From Desulfobulbus sp. (GTDB lineage: Bacteria; Desulfobacterota; Desulfobulbia; Desulfobulbales; Desulfobulbaceae), in the NCBI GenBank assembly GCA_031280615.1, contig JAITGO010000011.1, positions 1 to 64,000 on the forward strand: a stretch of DNA of 64,000 nt, written 5' to 3'. This document shows, piece by piece, positions 37,901-47,298 of this stretch. A model generated the notes under the pieces. It made no database searches. It was not told the DNA's origin and saw nothing but the letters and a program-made list of their open reading frames with translations. The position numbers and the translations under genes were made by a program. The stretch's first letter is position 1. Each line of letters begins with the position of its first letter.

Positions 37901-38723
37901 CGTGTATCGGGATGTGGAAGAGTACCGCCGTGAAGGCATGGACGAGGAGCAAGCCTGGCGCGAGGCCACCTTCCGGGTCTTCGGCTGTCCGCCCGGAACC
38001 TACGGGGCCGGAGTGGCCGAGCTGGTCGAATCGAAGAACTGGCAAACCCAGGAAGACCTGGGCAACAACTATATCCGCTACTCCTCCCACGCCTACGGCA
38101 AGGGCAGTTACGGCGAACAGAAACCCGCCGCCTACCGCCGCCAACTGACCCGGATGGACATCACGGTCAAAAACGAGGACAGCCGCGAGTACGACATGAT
38201 GTCCTGCACCGACTACTACAACTATTACGGCGGCATGATCGTGGCGGTAAAAACAGTGCGCGGCCATTTGCCGTTCGCGGTCATGGGCGACAGCTCGGAT
38301 CCCAAACGGGTCAAGATCCGCACCACCCAGGAAGAGGCCAAGCATGTGCTCCGCTCCCGCCTGATCAATCCCAAATGGATCGCCGGCATGCGGCGCCACG
38401 GCTACAAGGGCGCGGGCGATATCGCCCACGTCATGGACATCGTCCTGGGCTGGGACGCCACCGCCGAGGTGATCGACGACTGGATGTATGAGCGGATCGC
38501 CCGGGCCCATGCCCTCGACCCCGAAATGCAGGCCTGGATGAAAGAGGTCAATCCCCATGCGCTGCAGAATATTCTCGACAAATTGCTGGAGGCCATCGGC
38601 CGGGGCATGTGGCGGGCGGACGCCGCCATGGAAGAACAGTTGCAAACCGCCTATCTGGACATGGAAGGGGAAATCGAGGAATGGAGCGAGCAAACCGCGG
38701 AGAGACGGCCCGCGCAGCCATGA
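34926..38723 (+). CDS. cobN: CobN-type cobaltochelatase large subunit (1265 aa)
   Basis: CobN is the metal- and tetrapyrrole-binding subunit of ATP-dependent class I chelatases. The protein has the full CobN/BchH length and hallmark stretches ([55 protein letters not shown]). BchH is the alternative name for such proteins, but nothing else in the window suggests chlorophyll synthesis, and the ABC importer, riboswitch and CbiZ context favours cobalt. The two AAA+ partners follow directly, each overlapping by ATGA. Confidence 0.87.
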   Translation: [1265 protein letters not shown]

Positions 38724-40831
38724 CCGGTATGCGGCGGCACACTCCGGAGGCGGGCATGGAACGCGCGGTCTATCCGCTGGCGGCCATGGTCGGCCAGCAA
38801 CAACTGCGGCAGGGTTTGCTGCTGGCCGCGGTCAATCCGGCCATGGGCGGCATTCTGCTCCGGGGAGAAAAAGGCACGGCCAAGTCGACCATGGTCCGGG
38901 CCCTGGCGGCGCTGCTGCCGGAGATCGAGGTGGTGCGCGGCTGCGGCAACGCCTGCTCGCCCCAGCCGAACGAGGATCGATGCCCCGAGTGCCGACGCCG
39001 CTTTCCCGCCCTGGAGGCCGCCACCCAGCGGACGCGGCTGGTCGAGCTGCCGTTGAACGCCACCGAGGACCGGGTGGCCGGCGGCATCAATTTCCCGCGC
39101 TCGCTCAGGACCGGGCGGGCGGTCTTCGCTCCCGGACTGCTGGCCCGCGCCCACCGTGGCCTGCTCTATGTCGACGAGGTCAATCTCCTGGACGACCACA
39201 TCGTCGACCTTATTCTCGACGCTGCCGCCAGCGGCGAGAACCGGATCGAGCGCGAAGGCATCTCATACCGGCATCCGGCCCGATTCGTCCTGGTGGGCAC
39301 CATGAATCCTGAAGAGGGCGAACTGCGTCCCCAACTGCTCGACCGTTTTGGCCTCTGCCTGGAGATCCGCGGCTGCGACGATCCCGAACAACGGGTGACC
39401 CTGATGGAGCGGCGGGAGTTCTTCGACCGCGACCCGGCCGGTTTTCTCGCCGGCTACCGGCAGGAAAGCGACCGACTGGCCCGCCAGTTGGATCGGGCGC
39501 GGACTCTGCTGGCCGAGGTGCGGGTCATGGCCCGCCTGCGCGGCTTCATCGGCGAATTGTGCCGAGAAAACAACGTTGCCGGTCACCGCGCCGACCTGGT
39601 GATGGAGCAGGCCGCTCGGGCGTTCGCCGCCCTGGAAGGCGTAACCGAGGTCAGCATCGACCATGTCCGGGCAGTGGCGCCGATGGTGCTCCTCCATCGG
39701 CAACGGGACGCCCAACCGCCCCCCCCCCCGCCGCAGGATGAGCAACGGTCCGATCGGCAGCCGGAAGACACGCCCTCCGAAGAAGACCGGGAACAGCGGG
39801 ACGAATCCCAGCCGGAAGAAACCTCGGCACCGCAAACCCAGCCGCCGCAGGATGCCCCGCCGCAGCCATCGCCACCGGCCGACCGGACCGAAAGCGGGGA
39901 GAACGGCGAAAGCGACGATACCAGTCAACAGTCGGAGCCGGAGCTGCCGCAGGAGACGCAATCGCCACCGACGGCCGGCCGCGATGACCAACTGTTCCAG
40001 ATCGGCTCCACCTTCAGGGTCAAACCGCTGAGCGCGGCCAAGGACCGGATGGTGCGACGGGGATCGGGGCGGCGTTCCCGCAGCCGGATCGCCCAGAAAA
40101 AAGGCCGATACGTGAAAAGCTGCCAACGTCCCGGTGAAGATCTCGCCTTGGACGCCACCCTGCGGGCCGCTGCTCCTTTCCAGCGGCAGCGCGCCGAAAG
40201 CGGCGGCGGCTTGGCCGTACGGCTGCGCGAGCAGGATCTGCGCACCAAGATCCGGGAAAAACGGATCGGCAACCTGCTGCTGTTCGTGGTCGACGCCAGC
40301 GGTTCCATGGGGGCGCGCGGCCGCATGGCCGCCTCCAAGGGCGCGGTAATGTCGCTTTTGCTCGACGCCTACCAGAAGCGCGACCGGGTGGCCATGGTCA
40401 CCTTTCGCCGGCACGGGGCCACGGTCAACCTACCGCCAACCAGTTCGGTGGACCTGGCCGGGCGCCTTTTGGCCGAAATGCCGGTGGGCGGCCGCACGCC
40501 CCTGTCGGCCGGCCTGGTCAAGAGTCACGAGCAGGTGCGCAACTACCTGATCAAAAACCCCACCGCCCAGCCGATCGTCATTTTCATCACCGACGGCAAA
40601 AGCAATGTGTCCCTAGGTGAAGACAAACCGGTGGAGGAATCGCTCCGCCTGGCCGACGCCCTGGCGCGGGACCGGCGCCTCCGCACCGTGGTGGTCGACA
40701 CCGAGGAGGCCGGGGTGGTCACCTTCGGCCTGGCCCGGCGGCTGGCCGGAGCCATGGCCGCCCAATACTTCAAAATCGACGACCTCAAGGCCCAATCCCT
40801 GGTCGACATCGTACGAGGACAGCACCCATGA
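38720..40831 (+). CDS. ChlD-type chelatase subunit, AAA+ plus VWA (703 aa)
   Basis: Residues 1-~325 are an AAA+ ATPase of the ChlI/ChlD type (Walker A GEKGTAKST near 50, Walker B GLLYVDEVNLLDD, sensor GTMNPEEGELRPQLLDR). A ~110-residue Pro/Glu/Asp-rich linker follows, then a von Willebrand A domain with an intact MIDAS motif DASGSMG near 525. It forms the ATP-driven motor with ChlI and docks on CobN. The linker is encoded partly by a run of eleven C (39719-39729), which could slip and shift the frame between the two halves. Confidence 0.88.
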   Translation: MTGMRRHTPEAGMERAVYPLAAMVGQQQLRQGLLLAAVNPAMGGILLRGEKGTAKSTMVRALAALLPEIEVVRGCGNACSPQPNEDRCPECRRRFPALEAATQRTRLVELPLNATEDRVAGGINFPRSLRTGRAVFAPGLLARAHRGLLYVDEVNLLDDHIVDLILDAAASGENRIEREGISYRHPARFVLVGTMNPEEGELRPQLLDRFGLCLEIRGCDDPEQRVTLMERREFFDRDPAGFLAGYRQESDRLARQLDRARTLLAEVRVMARLRGFIGELCRENNVAGHRADLVMEQAARAFAALEGVTEVSIDHVRAVAPMVLLHRQRDAQPPPPPPQDEQRSDRQPEDTPSEEDREQRDESQPEETSAPQTQPPQDAPPQPSPPADRTESGENGESDDTSQQSEPELPQETQSPPTAGRDDQLFQIGSTFRVKPLSAAKDRMVRRGSGRRSRSRIAQKKGRYVKSCQRPGEDLALDATLRAAAPFQRQRAESGGGLAVRLREQDLRTKIREKRIGNLLLFVVDASGSMGARGRMAASKGAVMSLLLDAYQKRDRVAMVTFRRHGATVNLPPTSSVDLAGRLLAEMPVGGRTPLSAGLVKSHEQVRNYLIKNPTAQPIVIFITDGKSNVSLGEDKPVEESLRLADALARDRRLRTVVVDTEEAGVVTFGLARRLAGAMAAQYFKIDDLKAQSLVDIVRGQHP

Positions 40832-41874
40832 ACAACCGCCCGATCTATCCCTTCACTGCCATTGTCGGCCAGGATGCCATGAAACTGGCCCTGATGCTCA
40901 ATGTCGTCAACCCCGGCCTCTCAGGCGTGCTGATCCGCGGCGAAAAAGGCACTGCCAAGTCGACGGCGGTTCGCGCCCTGGCGGACATCCTGCCCGATAT
41001 TCAGGTATTTGGCGACGACCCCTATCAACTCGATCCTGACGGGGAATTCGGGATCTACCAGGAGATCCGCCGCACCCTGCGGGGCGAATCGGCGCCGGCA
41101 TCGCCCCCGGAGACGGTGCTGCGCAAGGTGCGGGTGGTCGAATTGCCGGTCGGCGCCACCGAAGACCGGGTGGTGGGCACGCTCGATCTCGAACATGCCT
41201 TGAAAAAAGGGGAAAAACGGGTCGAACCCGGCATCCTGGCCCAGGCACACCGCAATATCCTCTATGTCGACGAGGTCAACCTGCTCGACGACCACGTGGT
41301 CGACGTGCTGCTCGATTCGGCGGCCATGGGGGTCAACACCATCGAACGCGAAGGGGTTTCCTTTTCTCATCCGGCCCGCTTCACCCTGGTGGGCACTATG
41401 AATCCCGAGGAGGGCGAACTGCGGCCGCAGCTGCTCGACCGGTTCGGCCTCTGCGTGACCATCGAGGGCATCCGTTCCGCCGAGGACCGGGTGGCGATCA
41501 TGGAGCGACGGGCCGCCTTCGACCTGGACGCCAAGGACTTCGCCGCCCGCTGGCAAGCCGAATCCGCGACCCTGGCCGACCGGCTGCTCACCGCCCGCGC
41601 CCTCTATCCCGCGGTCGAGGCCGACCGGCCGCTGCTGTTCGAAATCGCCCGCACCTGCCTGGAAGTCGGGGTGGACGGCCATCGCGGCGACATCATCATG
41701 CTCAAGACCGCCAAGACCCTGGCGGCCTTGGACGGCCGGACCGAAGTGGCGGCCGCCGATATCCACACCGCCGCCGACCTGGCCCTGCCCCACCGGGTTC
41801 GCCGGCAGCCGCTGATGGCAATCGCCGACAACGTGCAGACCCTACGCGCCGGAGCCGCGGCCCGCCTTCATTAA
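40828..41874 (+). CDS. ChlI/BchI-type AAA+ chelatase subunit (348 aa)
   Basis: This is the compact AAA+ partner of the chelatase: Walker A RGEKGTAKSTAVRALAD near 38, PVGATEDRVVGTLD, Walker B ILYVDEVNLLDDHVVDVLL and the sensor GTMNPEEGELRPQLLDRFG. With the previous gene and CobN it makes a complete CobN/ChlD/ChlI set. It overlaps the ChlD-type gene by ATGA and ends 60 bp before the next receptor gene. Confidence 0.9.
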   Translation: MNNRPIYPFTAIVGQDAMKLALMLNVVNPGLSGVLIRGEKGTAKSTAVRALADILPDIQVFGDDPYQLDPDGEFGIYQEIRRTLRGESAPASPPETVLRKVRVVELPVGATEDRVVGTLDLEHALKKGEKRVEPGILAQAHRNILYVDEVNLLDDHVVDVLLDSAAMGVNTIEREGVSFSHPARFTLVGTMNPEEGELRPQLLDRFGLCVTIEGIRSAEDRVAIMERRAAFDLDAKDFAARWQAESATLADRLLTARALYPAVEADRPLLFEIARTCLEVGVDGHRGDIIMLKTAKTLAALDGRTEVAAADIHTAADLALPHRVRRQPLMAIADNVQTLRAGAAARLH

Positions 41875-41934
41875 CAAGGCGTTATGACAACTCAATTTTT
41901 TCATTTTCCTTTATTGAACGGAGAGACGAAAAAC

Positions 41935-44082
41935 ATGCAACAGACAGCGCGAACACTCTGCGCCGGCATGGTGTTCAGTGTGCCAATGCTGTTCGGTCCC
42001 ATGACCGGACAGGCGGCAGAAAACACGGCCAATGAAGAAGTCAAGCTAGACGAGATGGTGGTCGCGGCCACCCGTGATGTAAAAATGGTAGACACTCCCG
42101 CCTCTATCTCGGTGATCACGGCCAGGGACCTGGAAATCATGGGCGTGAAAAACATCGGCGACGCCCTGGTCCGTGTGCCGGGCGTCTTCGACGACGGCGC
42201 CTCCAAATACTATCTGAGCATCCGGGGCACCCGCTCCTCCAGTTCGGGCGGCCCCTTGGTGCTTCTGGACGGCGTGCCCCAGGATCTGGGCAAATCCGGC
42301 TACACCAACTACGAAACCATTCCAGTGTCGGATATCGAACGGATCGAAATCGTCCGCTCTCCCGGCACCACGGTCTTCGGCTCGGATTCGGCCCGGGGCG
42401 TGATCAACATCGTCACCAAGTCCGGCAAAAAAGATCAGCCGCCCCAGTCCCAGGTCGAGGTCTCCTACGGCTCGTGGAACACCACCGACACCTCGGCCAC
42501 GGTCAGCGGCGGCCAGGGACCATGGGATTATTTCGCCAACGGCTCGTTCACCGACACCGACGGCTACCTCCACGACGGCCAGACCCGCGGCAACCTGCGC
42601 CTGAAAGGCGGCTACAGCATCGACGACCGAAGCCGGCTCGGCCTCAACCTGAACTATACCGACAACACCTACGAGACCGTCCGGGGCAAGAACCGCTTTG
42701 CCCTGAACCAGGATCGCAGGGCCGACGAATTCCGGGAAAGGCCCGGAGGCCCCCTGCTCTCCTACAACGATTCCGACCAGCAGACCACCAGCGCCGCCCT
42801 GGATTACAGGCGCAAGGATGCGAACAGCTTCGTCAACACCCTGGCCGCCTTCACCCATTTCGACGAATTCTACAATTCCCGCTACCAGATCTACTCGAAC
42901 CCCAACAACGTCTATGAGGAAGACCGGGACCAGGATCGATACCTGTTGAACCTTTCCGGGGGGCTACACCTGGGAAGCGGCGCGGTTCGCTATACCCCCA
43001 CCCTGGGCGCCGATATGGATTTGACCGACTTTAACAATGTGCGCAGCTACCCGACCAATCCCGGCAGCGCCAGCCACATCAGCGGCAAGTGCTCGGCAGA
43101 CATGGATTTCGACCAGAAACGATACGGCCTCTTTTTCCAGAACCAATTTTTCTTCGGCGAACGGGTCGAACTCAACCTGGGCCTGCGTCTCGACGATGTC
43201 CACTACAAGGTGGCCAACCGCAACGGCGAGCGGATCGACACCACCTACGACAAGTATCCCTGGTCCATCTCCCCGGCCTACCACTGGCATGAAGACGCCA
43301 CCACCTACGTGACGGTGGGGACCTCCTACTGGTATCCGGTGGCCATGTACTACGAATCGGCCATGTCCTACATGAACCCCGAGAACCTTCCCGAAAACCT
43401 GAAACCCGAGGAGAGCCTGACCTATGAAATCGGCCACAAGCAACGCTTCGCCCCCTGGGCCAATTTCAACGCCTCCCTGTTCCACATCAAGTACAAGGAC
43501 AAATTCGCCGTGTTCTACGATTCCAGCCAATCCTACGCCGGCTACAAAAATACCGGCGATTCCGAACATAACGGCATCGAATTGGAAATGAGCGGCGTTC
43601 TGACCGAATTCCTGGGCTACCGGCTCTCCGGCACCTACATGGAGGCCAAGTGGACCAGCGGCCGGGAACGGGTCTATACCTGGGAGACGCCGACCAGCCA
43701 GGGGTTCAGGGACCTGGACGGCTACCAGCTCAACCATGTGCCCAAGTACAAGTACACCGTCGGCATCGATCTCTTTCCCATGGAGCATCTCCGCTGCAAC
43801 CTGGATCTGAACGTCACCGGCTCCTACTTTGTCGACTATCTCAACCGGATCGAATACGGAGCGCGAAAAACCGTGGATCTGGGCATTCGCTACGAACGGG
43901 ACAACTGGTCGCTGTGGTTTCTGGCCAGCAACATTTTCAACGAGGAGATCGAGTCGGTGTACAACTCCAACGGCCAACTCTACGCCAATGCCGGCGATAT
44001 CAGCCGCAACGGCCCGTATGCCAACGAATACTATCCCAGGCTGGGGCAGTCGTTCGAGGTGGGCATGAGTTTCCGATTCTAG
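41935..44082 (+). CDS. TonB-dependent outer-membrane receptor 2 (715 aa)
   Basis: The start at 41935 follows GGAGAGACG and gives a signal peptide ending GQAA; the frame start at 41884 would put extra residues before the signal. TonB box KLDEMVVAAT, plug (TPASISVITARDLEIMG, RGTRSSSSGG, GVINIVTKSGKK) and barrel ending MSFRF are present. It is paralogous to receptor 1. Being inside the exbB-cbiZ operon it is very likely driven by the ExbBD-TonB encoded at its start. Confidence 0.9.
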   Translation: MQQTARTLCAGMVFSVPMLFGPMTGQAAENTANEEVKLDEMVVAATRDVKMVDTPASISVITARDLEIMGVKNIGDALVRVPGVFDDGASKYYLSIRGTRSSSSGGPLVLLDGVPQDLGKSGYTNYETIPVSDIERIEIVRSPGTTVFGSDSARGVINIVTKSGKKDQPPQSQVEVSYGSWNTTDTSATVSGGQGPWDYFANGSFTDTDGYLHDGQTRGNLRLKGGYSIDDRSRLGLNLNYTDNTYETVRGKNRFALNQDRRADEFRERPGGPLLSYNDSDQQTTSAALDYRRKDANSFVNTLAAFTHFDEFYNSRYQIYSNPNNVYEEDRDQDRYLLNLSGGLHLGSGAVRYTPTLGADMDLTDFNNVRSYPTNPGSASHISGKCSADMDFDQKRYGLFFQNQFFFGERVELNLGLRLDDVHYKVANRNGERIDTTYDKYPWSISPAYHWHEDATTYVTVGTSYWYPVAMYYESAMSYMNPENLPENLKPEESLTYEIGHKQRFAPWANFNASLFHIKYKDKFAVFYDSSQSYAGYKNTGDSEHNGIELEMSGVLTEFLGYRLSGTYMEAKWTSGRERVYTWETPTSQGFRDLDGYQLNHVPKYKYTVGIDLFPMEHLRCNLDLNVTGSYFVDYLNRIEYGARKTVDLGIRYERDNWSLWFLASNIFNEEIESVYNSNGQLYANAGDISRNGPYANEYYPRLGQSFEVGMSFRF

Positions 44083-44135
44083 ACCCAACCCTGGCAAGAC
44101 AAGATGATTCCTCAACCCGCTTGGCCGCACACCTC

Positions 44136-44971
<836 letters not shown>

Positions 44972-44972
<1 letters not shown>

Positions 44973-45706
44973 TGCATGGATTTGTCGCTGTCTATCTCCG
45001 TGAGATGCTCATCCTCAAGTATCGCTTCAAGCGTCAATTGGCCGGGATGGCGATCTCACCGCTCCTGTACCTGATCACCTTCGGCTATGCCATGGGCGAC
45101 CTGATCCGCTTCGGCGAGCAGTCCTACCTGCATTTCCTCCTCCCCGGCCTGGTGGCCATGGCCAGCATGACCCAGGCCTTCGCCATCGCCACCGACATCA
45201 ACGTGGCCCGCTTCTATTGGAACATTTTCGAGGAATTCCAGACTTCGCCGATCAGCAACCTGTCGTACGTGGCCGGTGAAACCCTGGCCGGCATGACCAG
45301 AGCGCTGCTGGGGGTGCTGGTGATCCTTGTGCTGGCCCTGCCCTTCGGCGTGGTGCTGTGCTACGGCCCGCTCTTCTGGCTGGCGGTGCTGCTCAACTGC
45401 TTTGTTTTCGCTTCCCTGGCGGTGGCCATGGCCATGCTGGTCAAGTCGCACGCCGACCAGAGCCTGCTGACCAACTTCATCATCACCCCCATGGCCTTTC
45501 TGGGCGGCACCTTTTTTCCGGTGGACAAGCTGCCGGCCTGGATTCAGGCCGCCTTGCACTGCCTGCCGCTGACCCATGCCTCGTCCGCCATCCGGGCCAG
45601 CAGCCTGGGCCAGCAGCCAAGATTGATCGACTATCTGGTCCTGCTGGGCATCGGCCTGGTGTTTTTCTGGCTGGCCCTGCATTCGGTCAACCGGGCCAGG
45701 GATTGA
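44972..45706 (+). CDS. ABC-2 type exporter permease (244 aa)
   Basis: Six membrane spans typical of the ABC-2 family and the conserved FLGGTFFPVDKLPAW loop near residue 175. The ATG at 44972 overlaps the ATPase stop; a GTG one codon earlier is also possible. The pair would export or flip something from the cytoplasm. In this operon that might be a corrinoid fragment or a metal chelate, but there is no direct evidence for the substrate. Confidence 0.88.
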
Positions 45707-45736
45707 GAGAGTAAAATTTCGTTTAAGGAAAGAATC

Positions 45737-46945
45737 ATGCGCATCGACACCTTCTACCAGGGCGTGGAAATCCACCGGGAAGATAAAATCATCTACGCCC
45801 GTTTCCTCAAGCCCCACGAGGTGCTGTCCACCTGCCGGGTGGCGGGCGGGCTGCGCCCCGACCTGCATTACCTCTACAACCATCAAAGCTGCGAGCCCGC
45901 CGGCCACTGCCACCGCCTGCCGTCCATGACCTATCGCGATCCCGCCGCGTACCGGCGCGCGGTCTGCGCGCAGCACGGCCTGCCCGACGAAGACTGCGCC
46001 ACCCTTGGAACCGCCGCCAACATGCGCAACGCCTGCATCGCGGTGCACAGTTTCCGCGATTTGACCGTGGCCGCGGTCTGCACCGGCGGGGTCGAGGGCA
46101 ATGCCGGACGGGCCGGCGATCCGGCCTCGGTGGCGGAAACCGCCGATGGGTTCGAACGGCTGCCGCCGGCCACCGTGGTTCCCGGACCGGGCACGATCAA
46201 CACCATGCTGTTTATCGACAAACCGCTGATTCCCGGAGCGCTGGTCCGCTGCATCATGACCGCCACCGAAGCCAAGACCGCCGTGCTCCAGGAACTGGCG
46301 GTCAACTCCCGCTATTCCGACGGCCTGGCCACCGGCACCGGCACCGACCAGATCGGCGTGGCCGCCATGTGCGGCGACGGGCCCGCCCTGACCAGTGCCG
46401 GCAAGCATGCCAAGCTGGGGGAATTGATCGGTCTGGCCGTGGCCGAAGCGATCAAGGGCACCTTGGCCCGCCAAAACAATCTGACCCCGGCCGGTCAATG
46501 TTCGGTCAAGATTCATCTGGAACGGTTCGGGATCACGCGGGCGGCTCTGCTGGACGGCGTCTGCGCCTTGCTCGATCATGAACAGGCCGAGCTGCTGCGG
46601 CACAATTTCCATGCCATCGAACGCGATCCGCTCACGGTCGCCGCCATCGCCGCCCTGGCGCATCTCAAGGATAAAATCGCCTGGGGCGTGCTGCCGCAGG
46701 CGTGCTGGAGCGAGATCATGGCCAGCTTCGGCGTCCAAACCGCCTGCGCGGTCAGCGGCGATTACGGACGGCTGGACGAGTATCGCAGGCGTCTGGCCCC
46801 GGACCGGACGGCCACCGGCAATTCGGATTTTATTGCCCTGGCATGCCGGGCCCTGGCCTTGGGCTTTGCCGACAAATGGCGAACCATGGCCGCCTTGTGT
46901 GCCCCGATTCAAAACCGGGCAGAGAAGGAAAACGCCGACATGTAG
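45737..46945 (+). CDS. cbiZ: CbiZ-type adenosylcobinamide amidohydrolase (402 aa)
   Basis: CbiZ cuts the amide bond that holds the nucleotide loop of corrinoids, so that imported foreign cobamides can be rebuilt with the preferred lower base. The protein contains the family core (VCTGGVEGNAGRAGDP, then GTINTMLFIDKPLIPGAL and EAKTAVLQELAVNSRYSDGLATGTGTDQI). At 402 aa it is longer than a bare CbiZ domain (~220) because of an N-terminal lead and a ~150-residue C-terminal helical extension. Its presence with receptors, the importer and chelatases identifies this region as corrinoid salvage and remodelling. Confidence 0.88.
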   Translation: MRIDTFYQGVEIHREDKIIYARFLKPHEVLSTCRVAGGLRPDLHYLYNHQSCEPAGHCHRLPSMTYRDPAAYRRAVCAQHGLPDEDCATLGTAANMRNACIAVHSFRDLTVAAVCTGGVEGNAGRAGDPASVAETADGFERLPPATVVPGPGTINTMLFIDKPLIPGALVRCIMTATEAKTAVLQELAVNSRYSDGLATGTGTDQIGVAAMCGDGPALTSAGKHAKLGELIGLAVAEAIKGTLARQNNLTPAGQCSVKIHLERFGITRAALLDGVCALLDHEQAELLRHNFHAIERDPLTVAAIAALAHLKDKIAWGVLPQACWSEIMASFGVQTACAVSGDYGRLDEYRRRLAPDRTATGNSDFIALACRALALGFADKWRTMAALCAPIQNRAEKENADM

Positions 46946-46964
46946 AACCAAACGTTTATTTTCA

Positions 46965-47151
46965 GGCGACCGGCCGCCTCCGGACATCGACCCGGAGGCG
47001 TATAAGGGAATCCCGTGCGAAACGGGAACGGTCCCGCCGCTGTGATCCCTTCCCGGCCGAAACGGCCGGGGAACCGTATCGAGACGAAGCCACTGGGCCA
47101 CCCTGGGAAGGCCTCGATACGGAGGGAAAGTCAGAAGACCTGCCGGTTGCC
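46965..47151 (+). promoter_or_regulatory. cobalamin riboswitch 3 (BtuB leader)
   Basis: The closing stem pairs GGCGACCGGC with GCCGGTTGCC. The core GGTCCCGCCGCTGTGA and the B12 box GTCAGAAGACCTGCC (near 47130) are intact. It differs in detail from riboswitches 1, 2 and 4, with an extra GC-rich hairpin at its 5' side. No clear terminator with a T-run follows before the start codon at 47299, so regulation may act on translation. Its 5' part is duplicated at 49441-49501. Confidence 0.92.
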
Positions 47152-47298
47152 GATGCTGTGCCGAAAACTGTCGAGGATGCAGTGACGCGCAGAAATTCGC
47201 CCAGGCGACGACGAACGCACTTTTGTTTTGTCCCGCCGGCGTCTGCATCGTGTCCTGCTTCTTTCGCGCAACCGTATGCAAACAACAAGGAGGAATGG

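Noticed and set aside
34926..41874. Magnesium chelatase BchHDI for bacteriochlorophyll synthesis
   Set aside because: No other pigment or photosynthesis gene is in the window. The operon carries a cobalamin riboswitch, a BtuFCD-type importer and cbiZ, so a CobN-type chelatase fits better.
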